A DNA stretch of 64,000 bases from an uncultured Collinsella sp. (lineage in GTDB: Bacteria; Actinomycetota; Coriobacteriia; Coriobacteriales; Coriobacteriaceae). The notes under the pieces are model-generated. The model was not told where the DNA came from and did no database searches. It saw only the letters and a program-made list of their open reading frames with translations. Shown in pieces: positions 1-8,782 of this stretch; within the stretch, counting starts at the first letter, position 1, and every line of letters starts with the position of its first letter. The stretch lies in contig CAUFBM010000001.1 of assembly GCA_959023295.1 (NCBI GenBank), positions 1 through 64,000 on the forward strand, written 5' to 3'. The translations under genes were made by a program, and so were the position numbers.

Positions 1-54
1 AGCGCGGGCTTTGCAAGCCTGAGGTCAGGGGTTCGATCCCCCTAACCTCCACCA
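1..54 (+). tRNA. tRNA-Ala(TGC), 5' end outside window
   Basis: The 3' part of a tRNA is visible. The anticodon arm has loop TTTGCAA with anticodon TGC (Ala), followed by a T-arm with GGTTCGATCCC and an encoded CCA at 52-54. The acceptor 5' strand and D-arm lie before the window. It is followed 4 nt later by tRNA-Ile, a pairing often seen in rRNA operons, but no rRNA is visible here. Confidence 0.9.
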
Positions 55-58
55 TGAT

Positions 59-135
59 GGACCTGTAGCTCAGTTGGTTAGAGCGTCCGGCTGATAACCG
101 GGAGGTCACAAGTTCGAATCTTGTCAGGTCCACCA
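59..135 (+). tRNA. tRNA-Ile(GAT)
   Basis: Complete cloverleaf. The acceptor GGACCTG pairs with CAGGTCC, the D-arm contains CAGTTGGTTAGAG, the anticodon loop CTGATAA gives anticodon GAT (Ile), the T-loop is GTTCGAAT, and the CCA end is encoded. It is co-transcribed with the tRNA-Ala just upstream and ends in a terminator at 150-179. Confidence 0.95.
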
Positions 136-149
136 TCAAAACTGTGAAG

Positions 150-179
150 AGCCTCGAGGGTTTCCTCGGGGCTTTTTTC
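150..179 (+). terminator. Rho-independent terminator of the tRNA pair
   Basis: Stem AGCCTCGAGG pairs with CCTCGGGGCT around a GTTT loop and is followed directly by six T residues. It lies 15 nt after tRNA-Ile and has no other gene to serve. Confidence 0.85.
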
Positions 180-317
180 TTACCTGCTGGAGTAGCCAAA
201 AGAGCCCCGTCCCAAAAAGACTACTTTGATTTTGTGTGCTGTGCGAAAGTTTGGGTAGTATAGCTATTCAATGCGGCGGGCTGCCGCGTGTTAACCGCTA
301 CGTACCGGAGGTGTTCC

Positions 318-818
318 ATGGTTCGTGTCGACATAGAGACCATCGTCATGGCCGCCGGTCCCGTGCCATCGCTTATCGTGCTTCGTGAGCGCAGCAGCAA
401 ATCGGACTCGCCCGCGCCGCTGCGTTCCCTTTCCATTCAGACTGGTTCGTTTGAAGCTGCTGCCATCAGCCGCGGCATCGATAGCGGCCGCGCCGAGCGC
501 CCGATTACCCATGACCTGCTGCTCGATACCGTTGACGCCCTGGGTGCCAAACTCGAGCGCATCGAGATCGTTCGCGCCGAGCCGCCGGTGTTCTACGCGA
601 CGATCGTCGTACTGGTCGATGGCGAGGAGCGCAAGATCGACGCCCGCCCCAGTGACGCCATTGCCCTTGCCGTGCGCAGCAATGCTCCCATGTTTGTGGA
701 GGACGACATCATGAATCGCTTGGGCACTGTTTCTACCCACGCCGAGGATGTCGACGACGAGCAGGAGTTCGAGAAGTTCGACGAGTTCGTCCATACGCTC
801 TCCCCCGATGACTTCTAA
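318..818 (+). CDS. Bifunctional nuclease (BFN/DUF151) domain protein
   Basis: A 166-residue protein of the BFN/DUF151 family, small proteins for which DNase and RNase activity has been reported in some relatives. The hallmark is the run DARPSDAIALAVR near residues 113-125, followed by a segment with ED and DD pairs. The tail is strongly acidic (DVDDEQEFEKFDEF). ATG 318 was chosen because CGGAGGTG lies 5-10 nt upstream; an in-frame upstream start at 288 lacks a site. The next gene starts 33 nt after the stop. The cellular substrate is unknown. Confidence 0.85.
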   Translation: MVRVDIETIVMAAGPVPSLIVLRERSSKSDSPAPLRSLSIQTGSFEAAAISRGIDSGRAERPITHDLLLDTVDALGAKLERIEIVRAEPPVFYATIVVLVDGEERKIDARPSDAIALAVRSNAPMFVEDDIMNRLGTVSTHAEDVDDEQEFEKFDEFVHTLSPDDF

Positions 819-851
819 ATGCGGGGCGGCAGAGTTGCGGAGTGTTCGCTG

Positions 852-1208
852 ATGGCCGGCGGTATGTCGGCTGAGGCGGCGGCCATTGCGCGCGAGGCCC
901 AGATGCGCTCGGAGGCTTCTGAGGCGGCACGCATTGCCTATGTGACGCAGGCCCGCACGCTTCGCGAGCGCCGCGGCTCGTTTATCAAGATGGTTGTCGT
1001 CTCCGCCCTTGTCGCGGCTATCTGCTCGCGCCTTCGTGGTACAGTTGGTGCGCTTGGGTTTTCGATCTCTACGGGCCTCGTGATCTGGGGTGTGGTCGAT
1101 GCGGTAATGCTGACCAACCAGATCAAGGTACTCGACAAGCGCGCGATGGATATGATGCGCGCCCGCGACGCTGCCGCCAAGATTGCTGCCGAGGCACAAG
1201 AACTGTAA
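852..1208 (+). CDS. Small two-helix membrane protein, unknown function
   Basis: A 118-residue protein I do not recognise. An Ala/Glu/Arg-rich N-terminal half that could form a coiled coil is followed by two hydrophobic stretches (about VVVSALVAAICS, and TVGALGFSISTGLVIWGVV) and a charged Ala-rich C-terminus. Both ends are probably cytoplasmic. ATG 852 has GCGGAG about 10 nt upstream. An ATG at 819, one base after the previous stop, would add 11 residues but has no ribosome-binding site. It probably forms an operon with its neighbours. Confidence 0.6.
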   Translation: MAGGMSAEAAAIAREAQMRSEASEAARIAYVTQARTLRERRGSFIKMVVVSALVAAICSRLRGTVGALGFSISTGLVIWGVVDAVMLTNQIKVLDKRAMDMMRARDAAAKIAAEAQEL

Positions 1209-1238
1209 CGACGCCGGACTCGATGGGAAGGTCTAAAG

Positions 1239-1688
1239 ATGGCACAGGATATGCAGGACGCCGCTAACGTCTCCGCCGAGCTCGACGCCATGGTGTGTGA
1301 CCTGATTGGTGCGTTCTTGGACGACCTGGCCGCGGGCGAGAACCCGGGCGTGGTTGTGGCAATTGAGGACGCCGCTTCCAACCGTTATCTGGCCGCACTC
1401 GACGAAGATGGCGAAGAGGCGTGCCTCGAGGCGGCCACCAACTTTATCTCCGAGCATAAGATGGGTCTTAAGGACGAGGGTCTGGGCCGTATCGCCCGCT
1501 ATGCCATTGGCTATACCGGCTGCGTCGAGATTGACGGAGGCTACCACGACGCTCTGCTCGTGAGCTTCTTTGAGACTACGCTCGAGAGTGGTTTTTCGGC
1601 ATATGTGCTGTATGAGGGCATGGGCGCCGGCGATGGTTTTATGTGGAGCGACCCTGAACCTGCAGGTGAGGAAACCCCTCTCATCTAA
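1239..1688 (+). CDS. Conserved-looking acidic protein, unknown function
   Basis: A 149-residue, strongly acidic, soluble protein with no signal peptide or membrane segment. The middle has mixed alpha/beta character (PGVVVAIEDAASNRYLAALDEDGEEACLEAA) and the end is DPEPAGEETPLI. I recognise no family. GATGGGAAGG lies about 10 nt before ATG 1239. Codon use matches the neighbours, so it looks like a real native gene. It lies between the small membrane protein and typA, with a 117-nt gap before typA that probably holds the typA promoter. Confidence 0.6.
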   Translation: MAQDMQDAANVSAELDAMVCDLIGAFLDDLAAGENPGVVVAIEDAASNRYLAALDEDGEEACLEAATNFISEHKMGLKDEGLGRIARYAIGYTGCVEIDGGYHDALLVSFFETTLESGFSAYVLYEGMGAGDGFMWSDPEPAGEETPLI

Positions 1689-1805
1689 AATCGCTAAAAT
1701 AAACGAGTTTTCGGTAAAAGGCTCAATATTCCCGCTGAGCGTTGTATCGCTGGGCGGGCCGCATACGCGTGCCGTTTGTATATGGATAGAAGATAGGGGA
1801 ACTAC

Positions 1806-3644
<1,839 letters not shown>

Positions 3645-3674
3645 GCGCTGAGCTTTATAGCGACTAACAAGAAA

Positions 3675-3706
3675 GGGCGCCGACCATCGCGGTCGGCGCC
3701 CTTTTT
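3675..3706 (+). terminator. Terminator after typA
   Basis: A perfect 11-bp stem (GGGCGCCGACC with GGTCGGCGCCC) around ATCGC, followed by TTTTT. The downstream gene is on the opposite strand. Confidence 0.92.
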
Positions 3707-3772
3707 GGTGCACAGGGATCGAGTTGGTCTGCACCCCCACGAGGGCACCCGTTCCCTTTGCGGGGTTGACGG

Positions 3773-4918
3773 CTAGGCGGAGGGAAGGCTCGGATTGCCG
3801 GCGCCCTGCTGCGGCTTGAGGCGGGCGTTGCGCCAGATGATCTGGATGACGTAGCCGAGCGTAAAGACGAAGGCTACGCCGCTGACAAAGCTGCCCATAA
3901 GGGGAAGTGCCGTGAGTGCGCCCGCGGTGATACCGCCCATGGCGGCCATGGCGTAGCGGTTCTGGCTGTGTCCGATCATGCGTGCGATCGCGGTGCCCGT
4001 AAATGCCGCCGAGACCAGAGCGATGCCGATCACGGCGCACATGAGGGCTCCGGCGAGCGACAGACCTGCAATCGAGATGATGAGCAACAGGACGGCGGGA
4101 ACGGCGGCCACCGTGCCCAAAAGACCGCTCATCCACAGAGGGGTAGGTCGTTGACGAAGCATGCCGGCGGCGCTGGCGGTCGCGCGCGGAAGGACGAGCT
4201 CGAGGAGGATTGCGACAAAGCAGGTAGAAAGCGCCGCGGCAACGATGCCGCCGATGGTGTCGTTAATCGTAGAGGTGTTCTCGTTCTCGGTGCGGTCGAT
4301 CTTGAGAGCCCCGACCTGAGCGCCCTCGGCCCGCTCGGGATCTTGCGCGATATGGGCGTTCACCGTGCCGGTGATGTGAGCGTTTTTACCCAGGATGAGT
4401 TTGTCGGCCCAGACCTCGACATCGCCATCGACAGTGCCGTCGATAGTTACCGTACTGCCCGCGAGTGCTGCCGACTTGGCGGAGCCGCGCAGGGCAACCG
4501 TCTCGCCCATCGCGTAAAAACAGTTGGCGGCGCTACCGGTGTTGAGCACGACGTGCTGACCGGCTACCGTCGCGCTGCCATCGATTGCGGTTTTGGAGAT
4601 ATCGATGGTGCGTGCCGCCAGACGAACGGCTCCGCCTACGGTGCAGTCGCGAATCGATAGGCTGTCGCCTGCCGCGATAATATCGCGGCCGATGGAGGCG
4701 TCGTCCAGGTTAAGGCTTTGGCCAGCCCAGTACAGGTCGCCCTCGGCGCTAGACGGATTTGAGTCAACTTCGGTTGCGAGTACGTTGCCCGCGGTGTCTG
4801 TGCCGGCGAACGACGTAGTGGGAAGCGCGGTCAGCGCAAGCGCAATCAGTACGAATAGGAGGGCGATGCGGCCCTGCGCTTTGTGGCGCTTGGTCGACGG
4901 TTCTAGGTTGCAAGGCAT
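3773..4918 (-). CDS. Exported beta-solenoid (bactofilin-like) and membrane protein
   Basis: A 381-residue protein. An N-terminal hydrophobic segment ending around PTTSFAGT looks like a signal peptide or anchor. Next come about 150 residues of short repeated beta-type units (for example GRDIIAAGDSLSIRDCTVGG, DGTVDGDVEVWADKL) that resemble the polymer-forming solenoids of bactofilins. The C-terminal third has four or five hydrophobic segments and ends in a short basic tail. ATG 4918 was chosen because GAAGGA lies 7 nt upstream; the in-frame ATG at 4966 lacks a site. A role in envelope organisation is plausible but inferred. Confidence 0.7.
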   Translation of the reverse strand: MPCNLEPSTKRHKAQGRIALLFVLIALALTALPTTSFAGTDTAGNVLATEVDSNPSSAEGDLYWAGQSLNLDDASIGRDIIAAGDSLSIRDCTVGGAVRLAARTIDISKTAIDGSATVAGQHVVLNTGSAANCFYAMGETVALRGSAKSAALAGSTVTIDGTVDGDVEVWADKLILGKNAHITGTVNAHIAQDPERAEGAQVGALKIDRTENENTSTINDTIGGIVAAALSTCFVAILLELVLPRATASAAGMLRQRPTPLWMSGLLGTVAAVPAVLLLIISIAGLSLAGALMCAVIGIALVSAAFTGTAIARMIGHSQNRYAMAAMGGITAGALTALPLMGSFVSGVAFVFTLGYVIQIIWRNARLKPQQGAGNPSLPSA

Positions 4919-5024
4919 AGTGAATCCTTCGTTAGATACTCGGCATATATCTAACAGGGTACCCAACGTGCGAGCGCTCTAAAAGAACCTCTCGGTTGCA
5001 TTTCGAAGGGTCGTGCCGTGCTAT

Positions 5025-5831
5025 CTACTTTTTGCGATGTAAAAAGCGCGCGATGTCTTCTTCGGTGGGGCTTTTGATGTCAAAGCGCAGCGAGAACCAG
5101 CGCAGACCCATGGTCACGATAACGCATATGACCAGCGCGGCGACATTGCTGACCAAGCCACTCATGACGAGGCTTACATAGCTTGCCGATCCGGCGATGG
5201 CCGCGATGGCATAAAAGTTGGTGCGTTGGAAAATGCCCGGAACCACGCCCATAAAGCCGTCGCGCAGCATGCCGCCGCCCACCGCGGTGAAAAAGCCCAT
5301 CATGATGCAAACGACGGGTGCAAATCCGTAGACCAGTGCCTTGTCTGCGCCGGTTGCCGCATAGATGCCGACCGAGATGATGTCGAGCAGGGGGATGAGT
5401 TTGTCGGGCTTATCGACGATTGCCGGGAAGATGTAAATGATGGCCGCCGTGGCGATGGAGAGCGGCAGCGCCATTGGCTGGTTGAGGATGTAGACGTTGC
5501 CGACCTGGAGTGTCATGTCGCGCAAAAGACCGCCGCCCAAGCCGCAAACCACGGCGAGCGCGACGGCGCCCACCAGGTCAAGCTTGTGCTCGCGCGCAAC
5601 CAGAACGCCTGAGATCGATGCCGCGACAACGGCGAACATCTCAAGCCAAAATGGGATAGCGACCATGGCATCCGAGGCATGTGAGGTAACGGTTATGGCG
5701 GCGACGACGGGCAAGATGGGGTCCTTTGGGTTACGGGTTTGGACAATGCCCGTACATAGTACATGTTCGGCGCCGATTGCGACCCTATTGCTCGGCAAAC
5801 GGTCGGGACTGGGTGCGGTCATAGGTTTCAA
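5025..5831 (-). CDS. TRIC/UPF0126 family channel or glycine transporter-like protein
   Basis: An integral membrane protein with about seven hydrophobic helices in two homologous halves. Each half carries the family signature, GLGGGLLRDMT and AVGGGMLRDGF. Bacterial relatives form trimeric K+ channels; some have been annotated as glycine transporters. The start is uncertain. The longest frame begins with TTG at 5831 or ATG at 5822, giving up to 268 residues, but the family is usually 205-220 residues. Internal starts (TTG after AAAGGA near 5718, or ATG near 5666) would give that size. An 18-bp inverted repeat lies just upstream. Confidence 0.85.
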   Translation of the reverse strand: MKPMTAPSPDRLPSNRVAIGAEHVLCTGIVQTRNPKDPILPVVAAITVTSHASDAMVAIPFWLEMFAVVAASISGVLVAREHKLDLVGAVALAVVCGLGGGLLRDMTLQVGNVYILNQPMALPLSIATAAIIYIFPAIVDKPDKLIPLLDIISVGIYAATGADKALVYGFAPVVCIMMGFFTAVGGGMLRDGFMGVVPGIFQRTNFYAIAAIAGSASYVSLVMSGLVSNVAALVICVIVTMGLRWFSLRFDIKSPTEEDIARFLHRKK

Positions 5832-5834
5832 GTA

Positions 5835-5889
5835 TGTACATCAGCCTCCAAAGATGTCGAAAAATATCGTTTTTGGAGGGTGATGTACA
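5835..5889 (-). promoter_or_regulatory. 18-bp inverted repeat upstream of the TRIC gene
   Basis: Arms at 5835-5852 and 5872-5889 match over 18 bp with one mismatch, separated by 19 nt. On the minus strand the inner end of the downstream arm is TTTGGAGG, a Shine-Dalgarno-like sequence. An RNA hairpin here would pair it with CCTCCAAA, so the repeat could be either a protein operator or a translation-sequestering hairpin. Confidence 0.45.
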
Positions 5890-5950
5890 TGTTTGGGGAT
5901 CTGGGTTGATGCTGAACGCGATGGGGACGTGGCTGAATAGGAGGGATGTC

Positions 5951-6032
5951 TAAATTTTGAGCGGCGCTCAAAATTTATCCGGTCGGCTTACGCCGACCGC
6001 GCTGCGCTAAAAACGCGCCACTGGTGCGTTTT
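5951..6032. repeat. Cluster of three short palindromes
   Basis: Three hairpins in tandem: TAAATTTTGAGC/GCTCAAAATTTA with a 3-nt loop (5951-5977), GGTCGGC/GCCGACC with a 4-nt loop (5981-5998), and AAAACGC/GCGTTTT (6010-6032). The 5890-6100 gap holds no gene I can support. The first hairpin has no T-tract, so these are not simple terminators. Confidence 0.5.
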
Positions 6033-6103
6033 CTTTACGCTTTGCGCCCTGGCGGGTTCGAACCCCTCCTTCTTCGCCGTATTTGCTTGTTAGGGACTCA
6101 AAA

Positions 6104-6131
6104 CAAAAAAGCTCCCATTCCTGGGAGCTTT
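6104..6131 (-). terminator. Terminator downstream of tRNA-Ser(CGA)
   Basis: Stem AAAGCTCCCA/TGGGAGCTTT with loop TTCC. Read on the minus strand it is followed by a run of T, 12 nt after the CCA end of the tRNA. Confidence 0.85.
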
Positions 6132-6142
6132 CTCAACCAAAA

Positions 6143-6233
6143 TGGCGGAGGAGGAGGGATTCGAACCCTCGTGACCTTATACAGGCCAAACGGTTTTCGA
6201 GACCGCCGCATTCAACCACTCTGCCACCCCTCC
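6143..6233 (-). tRNA. tRNA-Ser(CGA)
   Basis: A complete class II tRNA with a long variable arm. On the minus strand it starts GGAGGGGTGGCAGAG. The anticodon stem-loop contains TCTCGAAAA with anticodon CGA (Ser), the T-loop is GGGTTCGAATCCC, and CCA is encoded. The acceptor GGAGGGG pairs with CTCCTCC with one G-T pair. Confidence 0.95.
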
Positions 6234-6241
6234 GCGTGGGG

Positions 6242-6272
6242 TAAAAACAAAGCAGGCACTAAGGCCTGCTTT
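6242..6272 (-). terminator. Terminator between the two tRNA-Ser genes
   Basis: On the minus strand, stem AAAGCAGGC/GCCTGCTTT is followed by GTTTTTAC. It follows the CCA end of tRNA-Ser(GGA) by about 10 nt, so each tRNA-Ser appears to be a separate unit. Confidence 0.8.
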
Positions 6273-6281
6273 GGAATTAAC

Positions 6282-6372
6282 TGGCGGAGAGTCAGGGATT
6301 TGAACCCTGGAGACGCTTTTGACGCCTACACGATTTCCAATCGTGCTCCTTCGGCCACTCGGACAACTCTCC
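6282..6372 (-). tRNA. tRNA-Ser(GGA)
   Basis: A complete class II tRNA on the minus strand. It starts GGAGAGTTGTCC; the anticodon arm CACGA-TTGGAAA-TCGTG gives anticodon GGA (Ser). There is a long variable arm, T-loop GGTTCAAATCCC and an encoded CCA. Confidence 0.95.
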
Positions 6373-6778
6373 GTTAAATGCGAAAGTCAGTATACACGAG
6401 GAATCGAAAAGTGCAAACAGAAAACTTGGCATTTTTTAAAGCGCTCGCTCCGCACCCGTATCCGGCATGTGCCAGATGAGTACTAAAAAAGCATCCTGAC
6501 CAGCCAGATCCCGCTCGATGATCTGTTCAAAATAGGTATTCATGAATGACGCGGCAGCGAATTTAAAAATTTTGAGGCAATCGATCGAACCGGTGGTATG
6601 CATTTCGTGACCACAACCCTGCAATCGGCGACCTGCGGTTTGACTCAGGTTGTCCTCGCCGCAGCGTATCTTGCTATCGAATTCGTCAAGCTCTTGGTCA
6701 GCATTTGGTTGGAATACGCGAGAAGTGCCGTGTAAGCATGGGTATATGTGGAGGTCATGAGGTTGTAGCTGCATATTC
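6373..6778. other. Gene-free AT-richer gap upstream of rpsF
   Basis: About 400 nt of lower-GC sequence between divergently oriented tRNA-Ser(GGA) and the rpsF operon. A 139-codon minus-strand frame runs through it, but it has no ribosome-binding site, no family resemblance, and covers the rpsF promoter. I see no supported gene, only the promoter at its right end. Confidence 0.5.
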
Positions 6779-6807
6779 TTGCAGCCTGGGAGGTTGAAAG
6801 ATATTAT
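6779..6807 (+). promoter_or_regulatory. Promoter of the rpsF-ssb-rpsR-rplI operon
   Basis: TTGCAG (-35) and TATTAT (-10) separated by exactly 17 nt, both close to the sigma-70-type consensus. Transcription would start near 6814, giving a leader of about 65 nt that ends in the AGAGGAGGTGA ribosome-binding site of rpsF. Confidence 0.75.
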
Positions 6808-6878
6808 TACCAAGTCTTTTCCTGCTTCAGGCGCACCTTCACGACCTGAAGCCACATTTGCCCAGAGGAGGTGACAAT

Positions 6879-7172
6879 ATGAAGGCTTATGAACTGCTGT
6901 TCTTTGTTGACCCGTCGCTCGACCCCGAGACCCGTCTCGCTGTTATGAAGCGTATCGATACCACGATCGCTGAGGGCGCTGGCAAGGTCGACTCCGTTGA
7001 CGAGTGGGGCAAGCGCAAGCTCGCCTACGAGATCAACGACCTCACCGATGGTGACTACACCCTCATCAACTTCCATGCAGATCCTACCCAGATCGCCGAG
7101 CTTGATCGCGTCCTGCGCATCACCGACGCTGTGGTCCGCCACATGATCGTCCGTCGCGACGACCAGGAGTAA
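6879..7172 (+). CDS. rpsF: 30S ribosomal protein S6
   Basis: A 97-residue S6 protein of normal length that binds the central domain of 16S rRNA next to S18. It shows the typical N-terminus MKAYELLFFVDPSLD, the run DEWGKRKLAYEI, and the end VVRHMIVRRDDQE. ATG 6879 is set by AGAGGAGGTGA 6 nt upstream; an in-frame TTG at 6858 falls before that site. It is the first gene of the S6-SSB-S18-L9 operon, with a consensus promoter at 6779-6807. Confidence 0.98.
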   Translation: MKAYELLFFVDPSLDPETRLAVMKRIDTTIAEGAGKVDSVDEWGKRKLAYEINDLTDGDYTLINFHADPTQIAELDRVLRITDAVVRHMIVRRDDQE

Positions 7173-7220
7173 GACTGTCGTTTTGGACTGGGCTAGTGCC
7201 CCAAGAGGAAGTAGTGAGTT

Positions 7221-7673
7221 ATGAGCATCAATCGAGTGAACATCACCGGTAATCTCACCCGCGATCCCGAGCTGCGCGCCACCGCCGGCGGAACCCAGGT
7301 TCTGTCCTTTGGCGTCGCCGTGAACGATCGTCGCCGCAACGCGCAGACTGGCGAGTGGGAGGACTATCCCAACTTTGTCGACTGCACTATGTTCGGCACC
7401 CGCGCCGAGGCCGTGAGCCGTTTCCTGGCAAAGGGAAACAAGGTCGCGATCGAGGGCAAGCTGCGCTACAGCTCTTGGGAGCGCGACGGCCAGCGCAGGA
7501 GCAAGCTTGAGGTCATCGTCGATGAGATCGAGTTTATGAGCTCCCGTGGTGGCCAGGGTGGCTACGATCAGGGCGGTTACGCCCCCGCAGCTCCCGCGCC
7601 CGCAGCACGTCCTGCCGCACCGGTGGCTACGCCGCCCGCGGTCGACGTCTACGATGAGGACATCCCGTTCTAA
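7221..7673 (+). CDS. ssb: Single-stranded DNA-binding protein
   Basis: A 150-residue SSB that coats single-stranded DNA at replication forks. The N-terminal OB fold (about residues 1-108) begins SINRVNITGNLTRDPELR and contains FVDCTMFGTRAEAVSRFLAKG. A Gly/Gln/Ala/Pro-rich flexible linker follows. The acidic tip ends DEDIPF, the conserved partner-binding tail. ATG 7221 follows AAGAGGAAGTAG. It lies between rpsF and rpsR, the usual arrangement in Gram-positive and actinobacterial genomes. Confidence 0.97.
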   Translation: MSINRVNITGNLTRDPELRATAGGTQVLSFGVAVNDRRRNAQTGEWEDYPNFVDCTMFGTRAEAVSRFLAKGNKVAIEGKLRYSSWERDGQRRSKLEVIVDEIEFMSSRGGQGGYDQGGYAPAAPAPAARPAAPVATPPAVDVYDEDIPF

Positions 7674-7745
7674 GGGTTGTTCACCTATTTTTGAGTGAGA
7701 GGCGGCTTCGGCTCGCCGAAGTTGCCAAATGAAAGGTATTTTGAC

Positions 7746-8012
7746 ATGGCTAATGATTATTCTGCACGTCAGCCGCGTCGTAAGTACTGCCAGTTCTGCA
7801 AGGAGAACACTGAGTTCATCGACTATAAGGACACTCAGCTTCTCCGTAAGTACATGACCGACCGTGGCAAGATCAAGCCCCGTCGCGTCACTGGCGCTTG
7901 CACGCAGCATCAGCATGACATCGCCAACGCCATCAAGCGCGCCCGCGAGATGGCTCTCCTGCCGTACACCGTCCCCGTGGTTTCCTCTCGTGGCAACCGC
8001 GACCGCGGCTAA
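7746..8012 (+). CDS. rpsR: 30S ribosomal protein S18
   Basis: An 88-residue S18 protein, partner of S6 on the 30S platform. It has the zinc-ribbon-like start RRKYCQFCKEN, the LLRKYMTDRGKIKPRRVTG core and a basic C-terminus. ATG 7746 follows AAAGGT by about 8 nt. The two cysteines in CQFC without a second visible pair suggest no full four-Cys zinc site. Co-transcribed with ssb (72-nt gap) and rplI (15-nt gap). Confidence 0.98.
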   Translation: MANDYSARQPRRKYCQFCKENTEFIDYKDTQLLRKYMTDRGKIKPRRVTGACTQHQHDIANAIKRAREMALLPYTVPVVSSRGNRDRG

Positions 8013-8027
8013 GAAGGGAGACGCATC

Positions 8028-8558
8028 ATGAAGGTTATTCTTCTCGATGAGATCAAGGGCAAGGGCGGCGAGGGTGACGTCGTAGAGGTCGCTCAGGGTT
8101 ACGCTGAGAACTTCCTGTTCCCCAAGAAGCTCGCTGTTGCCGCCACCAAGGGCAACCTCAAGCAGCTTGACGAGCGTCGCAACAACATCGCCAAGCGCGA
8201 GGCCGTCCGTCTGGCTACCGCCAACGAGACCAAGGCTGCCTTCGAGGGCAAGCAGGTCACCGTTGACGTCAAGGTTGGCGACGAGGGCATCCTCTTTGGC
8301 TCCGTTACCGCCGCTATGATCGCTGACGCCATCAAGGATCAGCTCGGTATGGACATCGACCGCAAGCGCGTCGAGCTCGGTAAGCCCATCAAGGTTGCCG
8401 GTGCCCACACCGTTGCCATCTCGCTGTACCGCGAGATCAAGGCCGAGGTTGTCGTTCTCGTCGGCGTTACCGCCGAGGAGCTCGCTGCCGAGGCTGAGGT
8501 CGAGGAGGCCGCTGAGGCCGAGACCGCCGAGGTCGAGACTGAGGCTGCTGCCGAGTAG
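8028..8558 (+). CDS. rplI: 50S ribosomal protein L9 with acidic tail
   Basis: A 176-residue L9 that binds 23S rRNA at the base of the L1 stalk and influences frame maintenance. The N-terminal domain MKVILLDEIKGKGGEGDVVEVAQGYAENFLFPKKLA is classic, followed by the central helix and C-terminal domain. About 30 extra residues at the C-terminus are almost only Ala, Glu, Val and Thr, which is longer and more acidic than the usual L9 end. ATG 8028 has AAGGGAG upstream. It ends the operon, followed by a strong terminator. Confidence 0.97.
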   Translation: MKVILLDEIKGKGGEGDVVEVAQGYAENFLFPKKLAVAATKGNLKQLDERRNNIAKREAVRLATANETKAAFEGKQVTVDVKVGDEGILFGSVTAAMIADAIKDQLGMDIDRKRVELGKPIKVAGAHTVAISLYREIKAEVVVLVGVTAEELAAEAEVEEAAEAETAEVETEAAAE

Positions 8559-8592
8559 CATTTGCTGCAACGCAACAATCTTGTTCTAAGAA

Positions 8593-8628
8593 GGGCGCTC
8601 TGGGAAACCAGGGCGCCCTTTTGTTTTT
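8593..8628 (+). terminator. Terminator of the rpsF operon
   Basis: Stem GGGCGCTCTGG with CCAGGGCGCCC (one G-T pair) around GAAA, followed by TTTTGTTTTTT. Confidence 0.92.
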
Positions 8629-8782
8629 TGCGCTGAGTGAGTGTCATGGTGAACGTTGCGTCGAAGTCCTATATACAGGACCGTTCATCCGTTTGGTTCG
8701 GTGATGATTGGCGGCACGCGGCGCGTTTTGGGACCGTGGCTGATACTATGGATGCTCGCAAGCGATATGAATGAGGATGCTC

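Noticed and set aside
6047..6084. Possible tRNA on either strand
   Set aside because: Only a T-arm-like GGTTCGAACCCC segment is visible; no anticodon arm or acceptor pairing could be built.
6436..6855. 139-codon minus-strand frame between tRNA-Ser(GGA) and rpsF
   Set aside because: No ribosome-binding site, no recognisable motif, lower-GC sequence unlike real genes here, and it covers the consensus rpsF promoter.
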